5,780 nucleotides of DNA from Acidilobaceae archaeon (GCA_027039295.1 JALWEW010000007.1:1-5780), one strand, 5' to 3'; counted from the stretch's first letter, positions 1-5,644 are shown. Notes: generated by a model not told the origin, from the letters alone. Numbers and translations: made by a program.

Positions 1-13
1 ATATAAGTGTTTC
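1..13 (-). promoter_or_regulatory. Possible TATA/BRE element just past enolase, cut by the window edge
   Basis: Read on the minus strand, the bases after the enolase stop are GAAACACTTATAT. CTTATAT resembles an archaeal TATA box, and the A-rich bases before it could be a BRE. It is one of very few AT-rich stretches in the window. It would direct a minus-strand gene starting beyond the left edge; on the plus strand it reads ATATAAG. Nothing downstream is visible, so this is an inference from sequence resemblance only. Confidence 0.3.
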
Positions 14-1315
14 CTAGGGGAAGGGGGCGCGGCCCGCGTAGCGCGCGACAGGGCCCAGCTCGTGTTCTATTTCTATGAGCCTGTTATACTTCGCGTTCCT
101 CTCGCTCCTAGCGGGGGCCCCGGTCTTTATGAGGCCGTGCCCCAGGGCCACAGCGAGGTCGGCTATGAAGGGGTCCTCGGTATCACCGCTCCTATGGCTC
201 ACCACGACCCGCAGGCCAGCCTGACCAGCCACGCGGGCATAGTCCAGCGCCTCCGTGAGCGTGCCTACCTGGTTCACCTTGAGTAGGGCGGCGTTAGAGG
301 CCCCCTCCCTTATGCCTCTCTCTAGTATGGAGGGATTCGTGCAGTATATGTCGTCCCCAACTATGAGAACCCTGGAGCCCAGGGACCTGGTTATCTCCCT
401 GAAGCCCTCCCAGTCGGACTCGTCGAAGGGGTCCTCTATATAGGCTATGGGGTAGTCCTCCACGAGCCTCGTGTAGTACTCCAGGAGGCCGTTCCTGTCG
501 AGTTCGAGGCCCTCGCCGGAGAGAATATACTTGCCGTCCCTGTAGAACTGGCTGGCCGCCGCGTCTATCCCCAGGAGGAAGTCCCTGCCAGCGGTGTAGC
601 CCGCCTTCTCGATGGCCTTCACCATGAGGGAGAGGGCCTCCCCCGCCCTCGCTATGGGGGGTGCGAAGCCTCCCTCGTCGCCGACAGCTGTCGCCTGCTT
701 GCCGTACCTCTCCGCTATTATCGATCTGAGGTCCTCGTAGACCTCGACCGCCATTCTGATGGCCTCCGTGAACCCGCTGGCCCCCACGGGTATGAGTAGG
801 AACTCCTGGATGTCGAGGGGGTTACCGGCGTGGGCGCCCCCGTTGATCACATTGAGCAGGGGTGTGGGCAGTACTCGGGCCGCTGGCCCCCCGAGGTACT
901 CGTAGAGCGGGATCCCGGCCGTGGCGCTGGCCGCCTTGGCGTTCGCTATGCTCACGGCAGTCGTAGAGTTGCCCCCCAGGAATGACTTGTTCTTCGTGCC
1001 GTCGAGGGCCACTAGGGTCGAGTCGATGAGGGCTTGGAACCTGGAGTCGAGGCCTATGAGGGCCGGCGCTATCACAGTCTCTATCCTGGATATGGCCAGG
1101 CCGACGCCCCTGCCCTTCCAGGCCCTCCCACCGTCGCGTAGCTCGACGGCCTCCTTGGAGCCTGTGCTGGCCCCGCTGGGCGCTATAGCCACGCCCCTCC
1201 CGCCTCCACGGGTCTCTATGATTGCCTTTACCGTGGGCCTCCCCCTGCTATCCAGCGCTAGGAGGGCCTTTACAGTCTCGATCTCGAAGGGGTTCTCGGG
1301 CATTACCAGCACCAT
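14..1315 (-). CDS. eno: Enolase (phosphopyruvate hydratase)
   Basis: Catalyses reversible dehydration of 2-phosphoglycerate to phosphoenolpyruvate in glycolysis/gluconeogenesis; Mg-dependent and cytosolic. At 433 residues it is full family length. The N-terminal capping domain covers about 1-135, with the mobile SGAST loop at 48-52 and LDSRG at 21-25; the C-terminal barrel follows. Residues matching the known enolase active site are present: His162 and Glu171 (around INGGAHAG and QEF), Glu214 (GDEGGFAP), metal ligands Asp251, Glu294 (IEDPF) and Asp321 (VGDD), Lys346 (KVNQVGT), His374 (SHRSGDTEDPF) and Lys397. Start: the first ATG lies about 27 nt from the centre of a TATA box, which fits leaderless initiation. 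Met5 is the alternative, with GGTG six nt before it. Single gene, divergent from the TrkA-like gene. No deletion or frameshift is seen. Function is near certain; only the start is open. Confidence 0.97.
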   Translation of the reverse strand: MVLVMPENPFEIETVKALLALDSRGRPTVKAIIETRGGGRGVAIAPSGASTGSKEAVELRDGGRAWKGRGVGLAISRIETVIAPALIGLDSRFQALIDSTLVALDGTKNKSFLGGNSTTAVSIANAKAASATAGIPLYEYLGGPAARVLPTPLLNVINGGAHAGNPLDIQEFLLIPVGASGFTEAIRMAVEVYEDLRSIIAERYGKQATAVGDEGGFAPPIARAGEALSLMVKAIEKAGYTAGRDFLLGIDAAASQFYRDGKYILSGEGLELDRNGLLEYYTRLVEDYPIAYIEDPFDESDWEGFREITRSLGSRVLIVGDDIYCTNPSILERGIREGASNAALLKVNQVGTLTEALDYARVAGQAGLRVVVSHRSGDTEDPFIADLAVALGHGLIKTGAPARSERNAKYNRLIEIEHELGPVARYAGRAPFP

Positions 1316-1337
1316 GAGGGTATTACGGGCGGCCTAG

Positions 1338-1347
1338 CCTATAAATC
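1338..1347. promoter_or_regulatory. Shared TATA element between divergent eno and TrkA-like genes
   Basis: The plus strand reads CCTATAAATC and the minus strand GATTTATAGG. It is the only AT-rich island in the 69-bp divergent gap. On the minus strand its centre (about 1342) puts a start of transcription near 1315-1316, at the eno ATG, so a leaderless mRNA is expected. On the plus strand the same element would start transcription near 1368-1370, leaving a leader of about 15 nt before the GTG at 1385. The minus-strand TTTATA is the better match to crenarchaeal TATA boxes. No convincing A-rich BRE is visible on either side. Confidence 0.55.
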
Positions 1348-1384
1348 AAGTGGCTCCGCCCCCCACCCCTAGGGCGGGCGGGGT

Positions 1385-2041
1385 GTGCGTATACTAGTAA
1401 TAGGCGTCGGGGAGATGGGTAAGATACTCGCGAAGAGGCTGAGCGAGATAGGTCACAGCGTGACCGTCGTCGACAAGGACGAGGACAGGGTTGTGGCTGT
1501 GAGCGATGAGGCGGACGTAATGGGAATCGTGAGGGATGCCACCGATCCCAGGCTCTACGAGGAGCTTGACATGTCCTCCTTCGACGTGGTTGTCGCGGCC
1601 ACTGATAGAGATGAGGTGAACCTCTTCGTGGCCGCCATAGCGAGGATGTACAGGGTGCCGAGGGTCTTCGTTAGGGTGAGGAACCCGGAGACTGCGAGGC
1701 TACTCAACATGCTGGGGATAGAGGGTGTCATAGCTGAGAGGCAGATAGCCGCTAACATAATGTACTCCTACATACAGGGCTACTACTCCATAGTGGAGCT
1801 CATACCGGCCCTCCAGGGCGAGTTCCTCGTTGTCTCAGGTGTCGTCAGATCTACCAGCCCGCTTAGGGGCAAGAGCATCAGGGAGGCGGAGAAGATGATC
1901 CCACGGGGGGCGAGGCTTCTCTTGGTTTATTATGAGGGCGAGTTTAGGGATCCCAGGGAGGTGGCCTACCTGGAGGAGGGTATGATGCTCATCTTCATTG
2001 CCAGGAAGGATGTGCTGAGGGAGGTCGCGAAGCTCCTCTAG
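1385..2041 (+). CDS. Stand-alone TrkA/RCK-type ion-transport regulatory protein
   Basis: Cytosolic regulator of the TrkA/KtrA (RCK) family, which binds NAD(H) or other nucleotides and gates a membrane ion transporter, usually for potassium. Of 218 residues, about 1-130 form the TrkA-N Rossmann domain: GVGEMG at 7-12 is the GxGxxG nucleotide loop, Asp30 at the end of the second strand favours NAD over NADP, DATD is at 51-54 and TDRDEVN at 73-79. Residues about 135-218 form a TrkA-C (RCK-C) domain. This is one RCK unit, as in KtrA, not the doubled form of enterobacterial TrkA. The GTG start is fixed by the RILVIG strand beginning at residue 2; the leader is G-rich with no clean SD. No TrkH/KtrB membrane subunit is visible. 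The next gene, 14-23 bp downstream on the same strand, is an MscS-type channel, so that channel may be its partner (inference). Confidence 0.9.
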   Translation: MRILVIGVGEMGKILAKRLSEIGHSVTVVDKDEDRVVAVSDEADVMGIVRDATDPRLYEELDMSSFDVVVAATDRDEVNLFVAAIARMYRVPRVFVRVRNPETARLLNMLGIEGVIAERQIAANIMYSYIQGYYSIVELIPALQGEFLVVSGVVRSTSPLRGKSIREAEKMIPRGARLLLVYYEGEFRDPREVAYLEEGMMLIFIARKDVLREVAKLL

Positions 2042-2051
2042 GTAGCGGCGC

Positions 2052-2058
2052 GGGGGTG
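2052..2058 (+). promoter_or_regulatory. SD sequence that decides the start of the MscS-type gene
   Basis: GGGGGTG lies six nt before the GTG at 2065 and differs from the archaeal GGAGGTG by one base. The GTG within it, at 2056, is in frame and would give a start three codons earlier, but that start would have its SD overlapping the codon itself. I therefore prefer 2065. Confidence 0.6.
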
Positions 2059-2064
2059 CCCAAG

Positions 2065-2907
2065 GTGGATCCCGGGGGCATACTGGGCTGGCTCGAGGAG
2101 GCCAGGGCCTTCCTACAGGAGTACCCCATAGTGGCGAAGACATTCTACTCCCTCGTCTTGGCGGTCATAACGTACCTCGCACTGCGCCTATACTATGGTA
2201 TACTCAAGAGGCTCGCAGGCATAAGGGCCCTGGAGCCCGACGCTGTCGAGAGGCTCTACCGCTTCACGAGCCTAGCCGCCTGGACCATAGTCCTCTCAAT
2301 CATAGTGTACATCGTGACTGGGGCGACGGCGGCCTGGGCCACCGCCCTAATACTGGTTATCGTGATAATAGCGGCGAACGGGGAGCACATAGTCAATATG
2401 TTCAGCTACTACGCCATACTAGCGCAGAGACTAGTAAAGCCCGGGGACTACATCGTAGTAGAGAGCCTGGGCTCCGGGAGGGTCAGGGAGGTCAGGTACC
2501 TTCACACCGTCCTCGAGGGGGAGCAGGGGGTGCTCTTCATACCCAACAGGGAGCTGATTAGGAGGGGCTTCCGGGTCCTAGACGAGGTCATGCCCGCCAG
2601 GATTAGGATAAGGGTCACGGGCCTCAAGAGCCCGGAGGAGGTGGAGGAGGTCAGGAGAAGGATAGAGACCGTCCTAGAGCTGAGGGGCGGTGAGGTGGCA
2701 GCGATAAGACACCCGCTCCACGGCCCCGGGGCGGCGAGGGCCTACGTGAGGAGCCTGACCAGCGACTCCGCCGAGTACCTCGTCGAGATACCCGTGCCGA
2801 GGCCCGTATCGGGCCCCAGGAGGCTGGGCTCCCTAGTCTACCCCATAGCGGCGGCGCTCCAGGAGGCGGGCTACGCGTTCGAGATAAAACTAGAGCAGAC
2901 CGGCTAG
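2065..2907 (+). CDS. MscS-family (small-conductance mechanosensitive) channel protein
   Basis: Predicted membrane channel of the MscS family, which releases ions and solutes on membrane tension. Numbering is from the upstream in-frame GTG at 2056 (283 residues, against 286 for E. coli MscS). Hydrophobic helices lie at about 29-50 (TM1), 71-88 (TM2) and 92-125 (TM3, running into NMFSYYAILAQR). A short beta domain at about 128-177 contains the family pattern KPGDYIVV and FIPNREL, and an alpha/beta C-terminal domain covers about 182-283. The preferred start is the GTG at 2065, behind GGGGGTG; 2056 is the longer alternative. It follows the TrkA/RCK gene by 14-23 bp, so the two are probably cotranscribed. 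Odd: TM3 is built of Ile/Leu/Val (LILVIVII) with little of the Gly/Ala helix packing of E. coli MscS, and carries GEH at 109-111. The fold call is firm; mechanosensitivity itself is not shown. Confidence 0.85.
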   Translation: MDPGGILGWLEEARAFLQEYPIVAKTFYSLVLAVITYLALRLYYGILKRLAGIRALEPDAVERLYRFTSLAAWTIVLSIIVYIVTGATAAWATALILVIVIIAANGEHIVNMFSYYAILAQRLVKPGDYIVVESLGSGRVREVRYLHTVLEGEQGVLFIPNRELIRRGFRVLDEVMPARIRIRVTGLKSPEEVEEVRRRIETVLELRGGEVAAIRHPLHGPGAARAYVRSLTSDSAEYLVEIPVPRPVSGPRRLGSLVYPIAAALQEAGYAFEIKLEQTG

Positions 2908-2927
2908 ACCCCGGCGCCCAGCGCCCT

Positions 2928-2935
2928 GGGGGTGA
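2928..2935 (+). promoter_or_regulatory. Strong SD sequence that decides the zinc-ribbon gene start
   Basis: GGGGGTGA matches GGAGGTGA at seven of eight bases and sits five nt before the GTG at 2941. The GTG inside the motif, at 2932, is in frame and would add three residues (MNA), but would use up the SD. The start at 2941 is preferred. Confidence 0.7.
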
Positions 2936-2940
2936 ACGCT

Positions 2941-3240
2941 GTGGCTAGGGGCAGGAGGGGTAAGAAGCAGAGGGACCCGTTCGTTTGCCCCAGGTGCGGT
3001 ACGCGCGTCGCGGAGCCAGTCAAGACTTGGACCTTGGTCTCGCCGTTCCCCGATAAGAAGGGTAGGATAACGGTTACCGTGATGGGCAGCTTCCGCTGCC
3101 CCAAGTGCGGCTACACGTGGAGGGCCGTCATTAAGAAGATCAAGACCGAGGCCGCCGCCCCCGCGGCTGAGGGCGAGGAAGAGAAGCGCGAGGGGGAGAT
3201 AATAGAGATAGACCTAGACGACCTAGACAGCATAGAGTGA
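2941..3240 (+). CDS. Small zinc-ribbon protein with basic head and acidic tail
   Basis: No specific family recognised. The preferred product is 99 residues from the GTG at 2941; numbering here counts from the in-frame GTG at 2932 (102 residues). Residues 6-14 are basic (RGRRGKKQR). CPRC at 19-22 and CPKC at 56-59 form a two-knuckle zinc site 33 residues apart, bracketing a segment that looks beta-rich (TVTVMGSF before the second pair). Residues 72-102 are a low-complexity acidic tail with 13 Asp/Glu, ending in an IEIDLDDLD-type stretch. Such ribbons are common in archaeal transcription, ribosome and RNA-processing factors. An Elf1-like elongation factor was considered, but the spacing between Cys pairs is longer than I expect for Elf1. 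It lies 33 bp after the channel gene and may be cotranscribed with it; ATAAAA at about 2885-2890, inside the channel gene, is a weak candidate for its own promoter. Zinc binding is likely; function is unknown. Confidence 0.8.
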   Translation: MARGRRGKKQRDPFVCPRCGTRVAEPVKTWTLVSPFPDKKGRITVTVMGSFRCPKCGYTWRAVIKKIKTEAAAPAAEGEEEKREGEIIEIDLDDLDSIE

Positions 3241-3351
3241 GCGGGGCTCCCGGCCTAGCCTGCACCACACGCCCCGCCGAGGCCCGGCGGCTTCGGCGCC
3301 GGCGATCGCGGCATCGCCCCGCCCCTCCCATGGAATAGCTGGGGCTGGAGG
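3241..3351. other. GC-rich convergent spacer with several small inverted repeats
   Basis: This spacer separates the zinc-ribbon stop from the nicotinamidase stop. Inverted repeats seen are GCGGGGC (3241-3247) with GCCCCGC (3271-3277); GCCGAGG (3276-3282) with CTTCGGC (3291-3297), including one G-U pair; and GGCGAT (3301-3306) with ATCGCC (3313-3318) around a six-base loop. A C-rich run follows at about 3315-3329. No oligo-T tract of the usual archaeal terminator kind is seen on either strand, and no open frame or tRNA fold is convincing. The repeats could insulate the two converging transcripts, but GC-rich DNA forms such repeats easily by chance. Confidence 0.4.
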
Positions 3352-3957
3352 TTATGTGAATGTTATCCCGTCGGCGCTCCTAACCACTATGCCCTTGTAT
3401 AGCCAGCTGATCTGCCTCAGGGTGGCGTGTAGGTCGAACTCGGTGAGGGCGCTTATCCCGTCGATGGGAACCACTACCTTGTACCACCTGAGGGCGGCGC
3501 TCGCGGCGGTGTGGAGCACGCATATGTTGGCCACCGTGCCTACTATAACCGTGTACTTTATGGAGTAGACCCTGAGCAGGTCGTCGAGGGGGGTCCCGTA
3601 GAAGCCGTCATAGCGCGTCTTCTGCACCACGATGTCGCCGGGCTGGGGCTCCAGCTCGTCGATTATCCGCCAGCCCCACGTGCCGTGCTTAACGTGCTCG
3701 CCCCATATGGCGAACTCGGGGTCCCCATCATAGTGGGTGTCCTGCGTGTAGAAGACTCTAGCGCCAGCGCTCCTGGCCCTCGAGAGGAGCCGCCTTATAG
3801 GCTCGATAGTGGCGGGAGCCGTAGGCACGAATAGCCTCCCCTGGGGCTTGACGAAGTCATTCTGCATGTCAACAACTATCACGGCGGTCTCACGCGCCGG
3901 GACCTCGACGCTCTCTACGACCTCGTACTCTGGAACCTCGACCACGCGGCCCGCCAA
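3352..3957 (-). CDS. pncA: Nicotinamidase-type cysteine hydrolase (isochorismatase superfamily)
   Basis: Probably hydrolyses nicotinamide to nicotinate and ammonia, feeding the Preiss-Handler route of NAD salvage; cytosolic, 201 residues. The catalytic triad of the superfamily is visible: Asp30 (VVDMQNDF), Lys113 (QKTRYDGFYGT) and Cys146 (VANICVLHTA), with Val142-Ala143 at the usual cis-peptide site. Candidate metal ligands Asp73, His75, Glu81 and His88 (DTH, then PEF, then EHVKHGT) follow the arrangement of metal-dependent nicotinamidases and argue against a plain isochorismatase. The start is TTG at 3957, with GGAG four nt before it; GTG at 3945 (residue 5) is an alternative. The SD lies in the 3' arm of a perfect 8-bp hairpin. 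It follows nnr on the same strand after 66 bp, placing two NAD-related enzymes together. Superfamily is certain; substrate is likely but not proven, and other amidases of this fold remain possible. Confidence 0.85.
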   Translation of the reverse strand: MAGRVVEVPEYEVVESVEVPARETAVIVVDMQNDFVKPQGRLFVPTAPATIEPIRRLLSRARSAGARVFYTQDTHYDGDPEFAIWGEHVKHGTWGWRIIDELEPQPGDIVVQKTRYDGFYGTPLDDLLRVYSIKYTVIVGTVANICVLHTAASAALRWYKVVVPIDGISALTEFDLHATLRQISWLYKGIVVRSADGITFT

Positions 3958-3959
3958 CG

Positions 3960-3992
3960 CTCTCCAGCCCCGGCTACCCGGCCCCTGGAGAG
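3960..3992 (-). promoter_or_regulatory. Hairpin enclosing the nicotinamidase SD
   Basis: In minus-strand RNA, CTCTCCAG (3992-3985) pairs perfectly with CTGGAGAG (3967-3960). An inner CCGG/CCGG stem (3981-3978 with 3973-3970) closes a GTAG tetraloop, separated from the outer stem by a 3/2 internal loop. The SD GGAG (3965-3962) is fully paired, and the structure ends two nt before the TTG start. It could hold back translation on read-through mRNA from nnr. A transcript starting near 3985, from the weak TATA-like CTTAGTA at about 4015-4009, would lack the 5' arm and leave the SD free. Alternatively it is just a terminator-like or stabilising stem between the two genes. The pairing is seen directly; the role is inference. 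Confidence 0.55.
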
Positions 3993-4023
3993 GGCTATCA
4001 CTAGTCGTACTAAGCGCTGGCCG

Positions 4024-5601
4024 CTACGCCAGGCTCGGGGGCCTACAATGCAGCTCGAGCCCGCGGGCCCATTGTATGACGGCCGCTACCTCGTCGAGCA
4101 CATCGATCGCAGTCATGCCCTCCCCACGCCTCTCGTAGGCCCTCTCCCCGGCCCTCCCGACGGTGAAGGCGGCGGCCGCTCCAACGTGGAGGGTCTTGAG
4201 GGGTAGGCCGAGGCTGGCCCTCCTGGCTAGGAAGCCTGCTGTCACGCCTGTGAGGACGTCCCCCGTGCCACCGGTCGACATGGCTGGCACACCCGTCTTG
4301 TTGATCCTGCACCTGCCGCTGGGGTCGCATATGTGGTCGACGGGGCCCTTTACTATCACTGTGGCCTGGTACTCCCTCGCTATCCTCCTGGCTGCCTCGT
4401 GGGGCTCGGCCTCCTCGCCCTCCAGGAGTAGCCTGGCCTCGCCTCTATGCGGGGTCAGAACGGCCTCGGGCCATAGTGCCCCCCCAATCTTGGCCAGGGC
4501 CTTGAGGCCGTCAGCGTCTATGACTATAGGCTTTCCCCTGAGCTCTCTGAGGAGCCTCCCAACGGCCTCCACCGTCTCACTGCTCAGGCCGAGGCCGGGG
4601 CCTATGGCTACCGCGTGGGCCCTTGAGGCCTCCTCGAGCACCGTGTCAACGTGGTCTGGCTTCAGGTAGTCGCCGTCTAGGGGCCTCGGTATAATCGAGG
4701 GGTTCCAGGCCGCGGCGCTCTCCGCGACCCTCCTCGGCGCCGCCAGGAACGCCAGGTCCGCCCCGGCCCTGTAGGCTGCGAGCGCAGCCAGGGCGGGCGC
4801 CCCGAAGTAGAGGCTCGAGCCCCCCACCGCTAGGACCCGGCCCCCAACACCCTTATGGGCGTCCCTGGGCCTCGGCGGCACCCTGATAGCGACGTCCCCG
4901 GGGCCTGACTCGACCTCGGCCTGCGGGGGCGCCCCTATCTCTGCCACGAGGACCTCGCCAGCGTACATCCGGCCGGGCTCTCTGAGGAGGCCCGGCTTCG
5001 CGGCGTGGAACGTTACTGTCACGTCTGCCTGGGCGGCGCCCTCCGCGGCCTCGCCTGTGTCGGGGTTGACGCCTGTGGGCACGTCAACGGAGACCCTGAG
5101 GCCCTTGCTCCTGCTGAACGCCCTCGCCGCCGAGGCTATCGGCTCTAGGAGCTTGCCCCTAACGCCTATGCCGAGGAGCCCGTCTATCACGGCGTCGGCC
5201 TCCACGGGCTCCAGCTCTGAGGGGCTGCGGATCCTGCGTACTCTAGCATAGCCGCTCCTCAGGAGCGCCTCGAGGTTCATGTGGGCGTCTGGGTGGTCGA
5301 AGAGCCTCTCATGATAGACGAGGTAGACCTCGACCCTGGCCCCCCTAGCCGCTAGGTGCCTTGCAGCAACTATGGCGTCGCCACCGTTGCCCCCGCGGCC
5401 AGCGAATACGACTACCCTCCTACCCTTCACCCCTCCCAGCCTGCACTCCACGGCATCGGCCACAGCCCTACCAGCGTTCTCCATGAGGAGCGTCAGGGGG
5501 ACCCCGAGCCAGACCGTGTTGACCTCAACGGCCCTGATGTCCTCCGTGTCGAGGACCTCAGCTTCACCCGCGGGCCTGAGCCCCGGGCACGGCATAGCCA
5601 C
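4024..5601 (-). CDS. nnr: Bifunctional NAD(P)HX repair enzyme: epimerase (NnrE) fused to ADP-dependent dehydratase (NnrD)
   Basis: Repairs NAD(P)H damaged by hydration: the N-terminal half interconverts R- and S-NAD(P)HX, and the C-terminal half dehydrates the S form using ADP. Numbering is from an in-frame TTG at 5622 (532 residues). NnrE/YjeF_N at about 22-232: ENAG at 48-51, the phosphate-binding loop AGRGGNGGD at 74-82, Asp146 (VIDGLLG) and Asp180 (VDVPTG). NnrD/carbohydrate-kinase-like at about 250-520: HKGVGGRV at 256-263, IGPGLG at 340-345, VIDADGL at 367-373, LTPHRGE at 389-395, VKG at 424-426, and TGGTGDVLTG at 450-459 with catalytic Asp455. The fused length is close to E. coli YjeF/Nnr. 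The preferred start is GTG at 5601 (525 residues), because the TATA box at 5637-5644 places transcription start near 5614, after the TTG; ATG at 5595 is also possible. The nicotinamidase gene follows after 66 bp. Both domains look intact. Confidence 0.93.
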   Translation of the reverse strand: MAMPCPGLRPAGEAEVLDTEDIRAVEVNTVWLGVPLTLLMENAGRAVADAVECRLGGVKGRRVVVFAGRGGNGGDAIVAARHLAARGARVEVYLVYHERLFDHPDAHMNLEALLRSGYARVRRIRSPSELEPVEADAVIDGLLGIGVRGKLLEPIASAARAFSRSKGLRVSVDVPTGVNPDTGEAAEGAAQADVTVTFHAAKPGLLREPGRMYAGEVLVAEIGAPPQAEVESGPGDVAIRVPPRPRDAHKGVGGRVLAVGGSSLYFGAPALAALAAYRAGADLAFLAAPRRVAESAAAWNPSIIPRPLDGDYLKPDHVDTVLEEASRAHAVAIGPGLGLSSETVEAVGRLLRELRGKPIVIDADGLKALAKIGGALWPEAVLTPHRGEARLLLEGEEAEPHEAARRIAREYQATVIVKGPVDHICDPSGRCRINKTGVPAMSTGGTGDVLTGVTAGFLARRASLGLPLKTLHVGAAAAFTVGRAGERAYERRGEGMTAIDVLDEVAAVIQWARGLELHCRPPSLA

Positions 5602-5608
5602 CGGGCAA

Positions 5609-5613
5609 CACCC
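5609..5613 (-). promoter_or_regulatory. SD favouring the GTG start of nnr
   Basis: On the minus strand GGGTG (5613-5609) is followed by seven nt and then GTG (5601-5599), a normal spacing. It falls just inside the transcript predicted from the TATA box at 5637-5644. A competing weak motif, GAGGGG five nt before the TTG at 5622, would lie upstream of that predicted transcription start. Confidence 0.5.
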
Positions 5614-5636
5614 GCGCCCCAAGCGCGCCCCTCATG

Positions 5637-5644
5637 GTATATAC
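5637..5644 (-). promoter_or_regulatory. TATA box of the nnr-nicotinamidase transcript
   Basis: GTATATAC is a perfect palindrome and an isolated AT-rich element in otherwise GC-rich DNA. Its centre is about 5640, so minus-strand transcription should begin near 5614, about 13 nt before the GTG at 5601. The flank upstream of it is G/C-only, so no BRE is evident. Being symmetric it could also fire rightward, but no plus-strand gene is visible there. Confidence 0.55.

Noticed and set aside
921..1337. 138-residue plus-strand open frame across the eno 5' half.
   Set aside because: It lies opposite a certain enolase gene, has low-complexity Ala/Pro/Arg-rich content typical of antisense GC-rich frames, and no SD or promoter.
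3241..3330. tRNA-like possibility in the convergent spacer because of the GCGGGGC/GCCCCGC pair.
   Set aside because: The pair encloses only 23 nt, with no D arm, anticodon arm or TTC-type T loop on either strand.
3352..3957. True isochorismatase (siderophore or phenazine pathway).
   Set aside because: The metal-ligand pattern D73/H75/E81/H88 and the NAD-repair neighbour favour nicotinamidase, and no siderophore or phenazine genes are in view.
3960..3992. Factor-independent terminator after nnr.
   Set aside because: A hairpin exists but no T-run follows it on the minus strand, and hairpin-plus-T terminators are not the usual archaeal type. The SD-masking reading fits the position better, though termination is not excluded.
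4163..4669. 168-residue plus-strand open frame within nnr.
   Set aside because: Antisense shadow of the well-supported NnrD domain, with Ser/Pro/Ala-rich low-complexity sequence.
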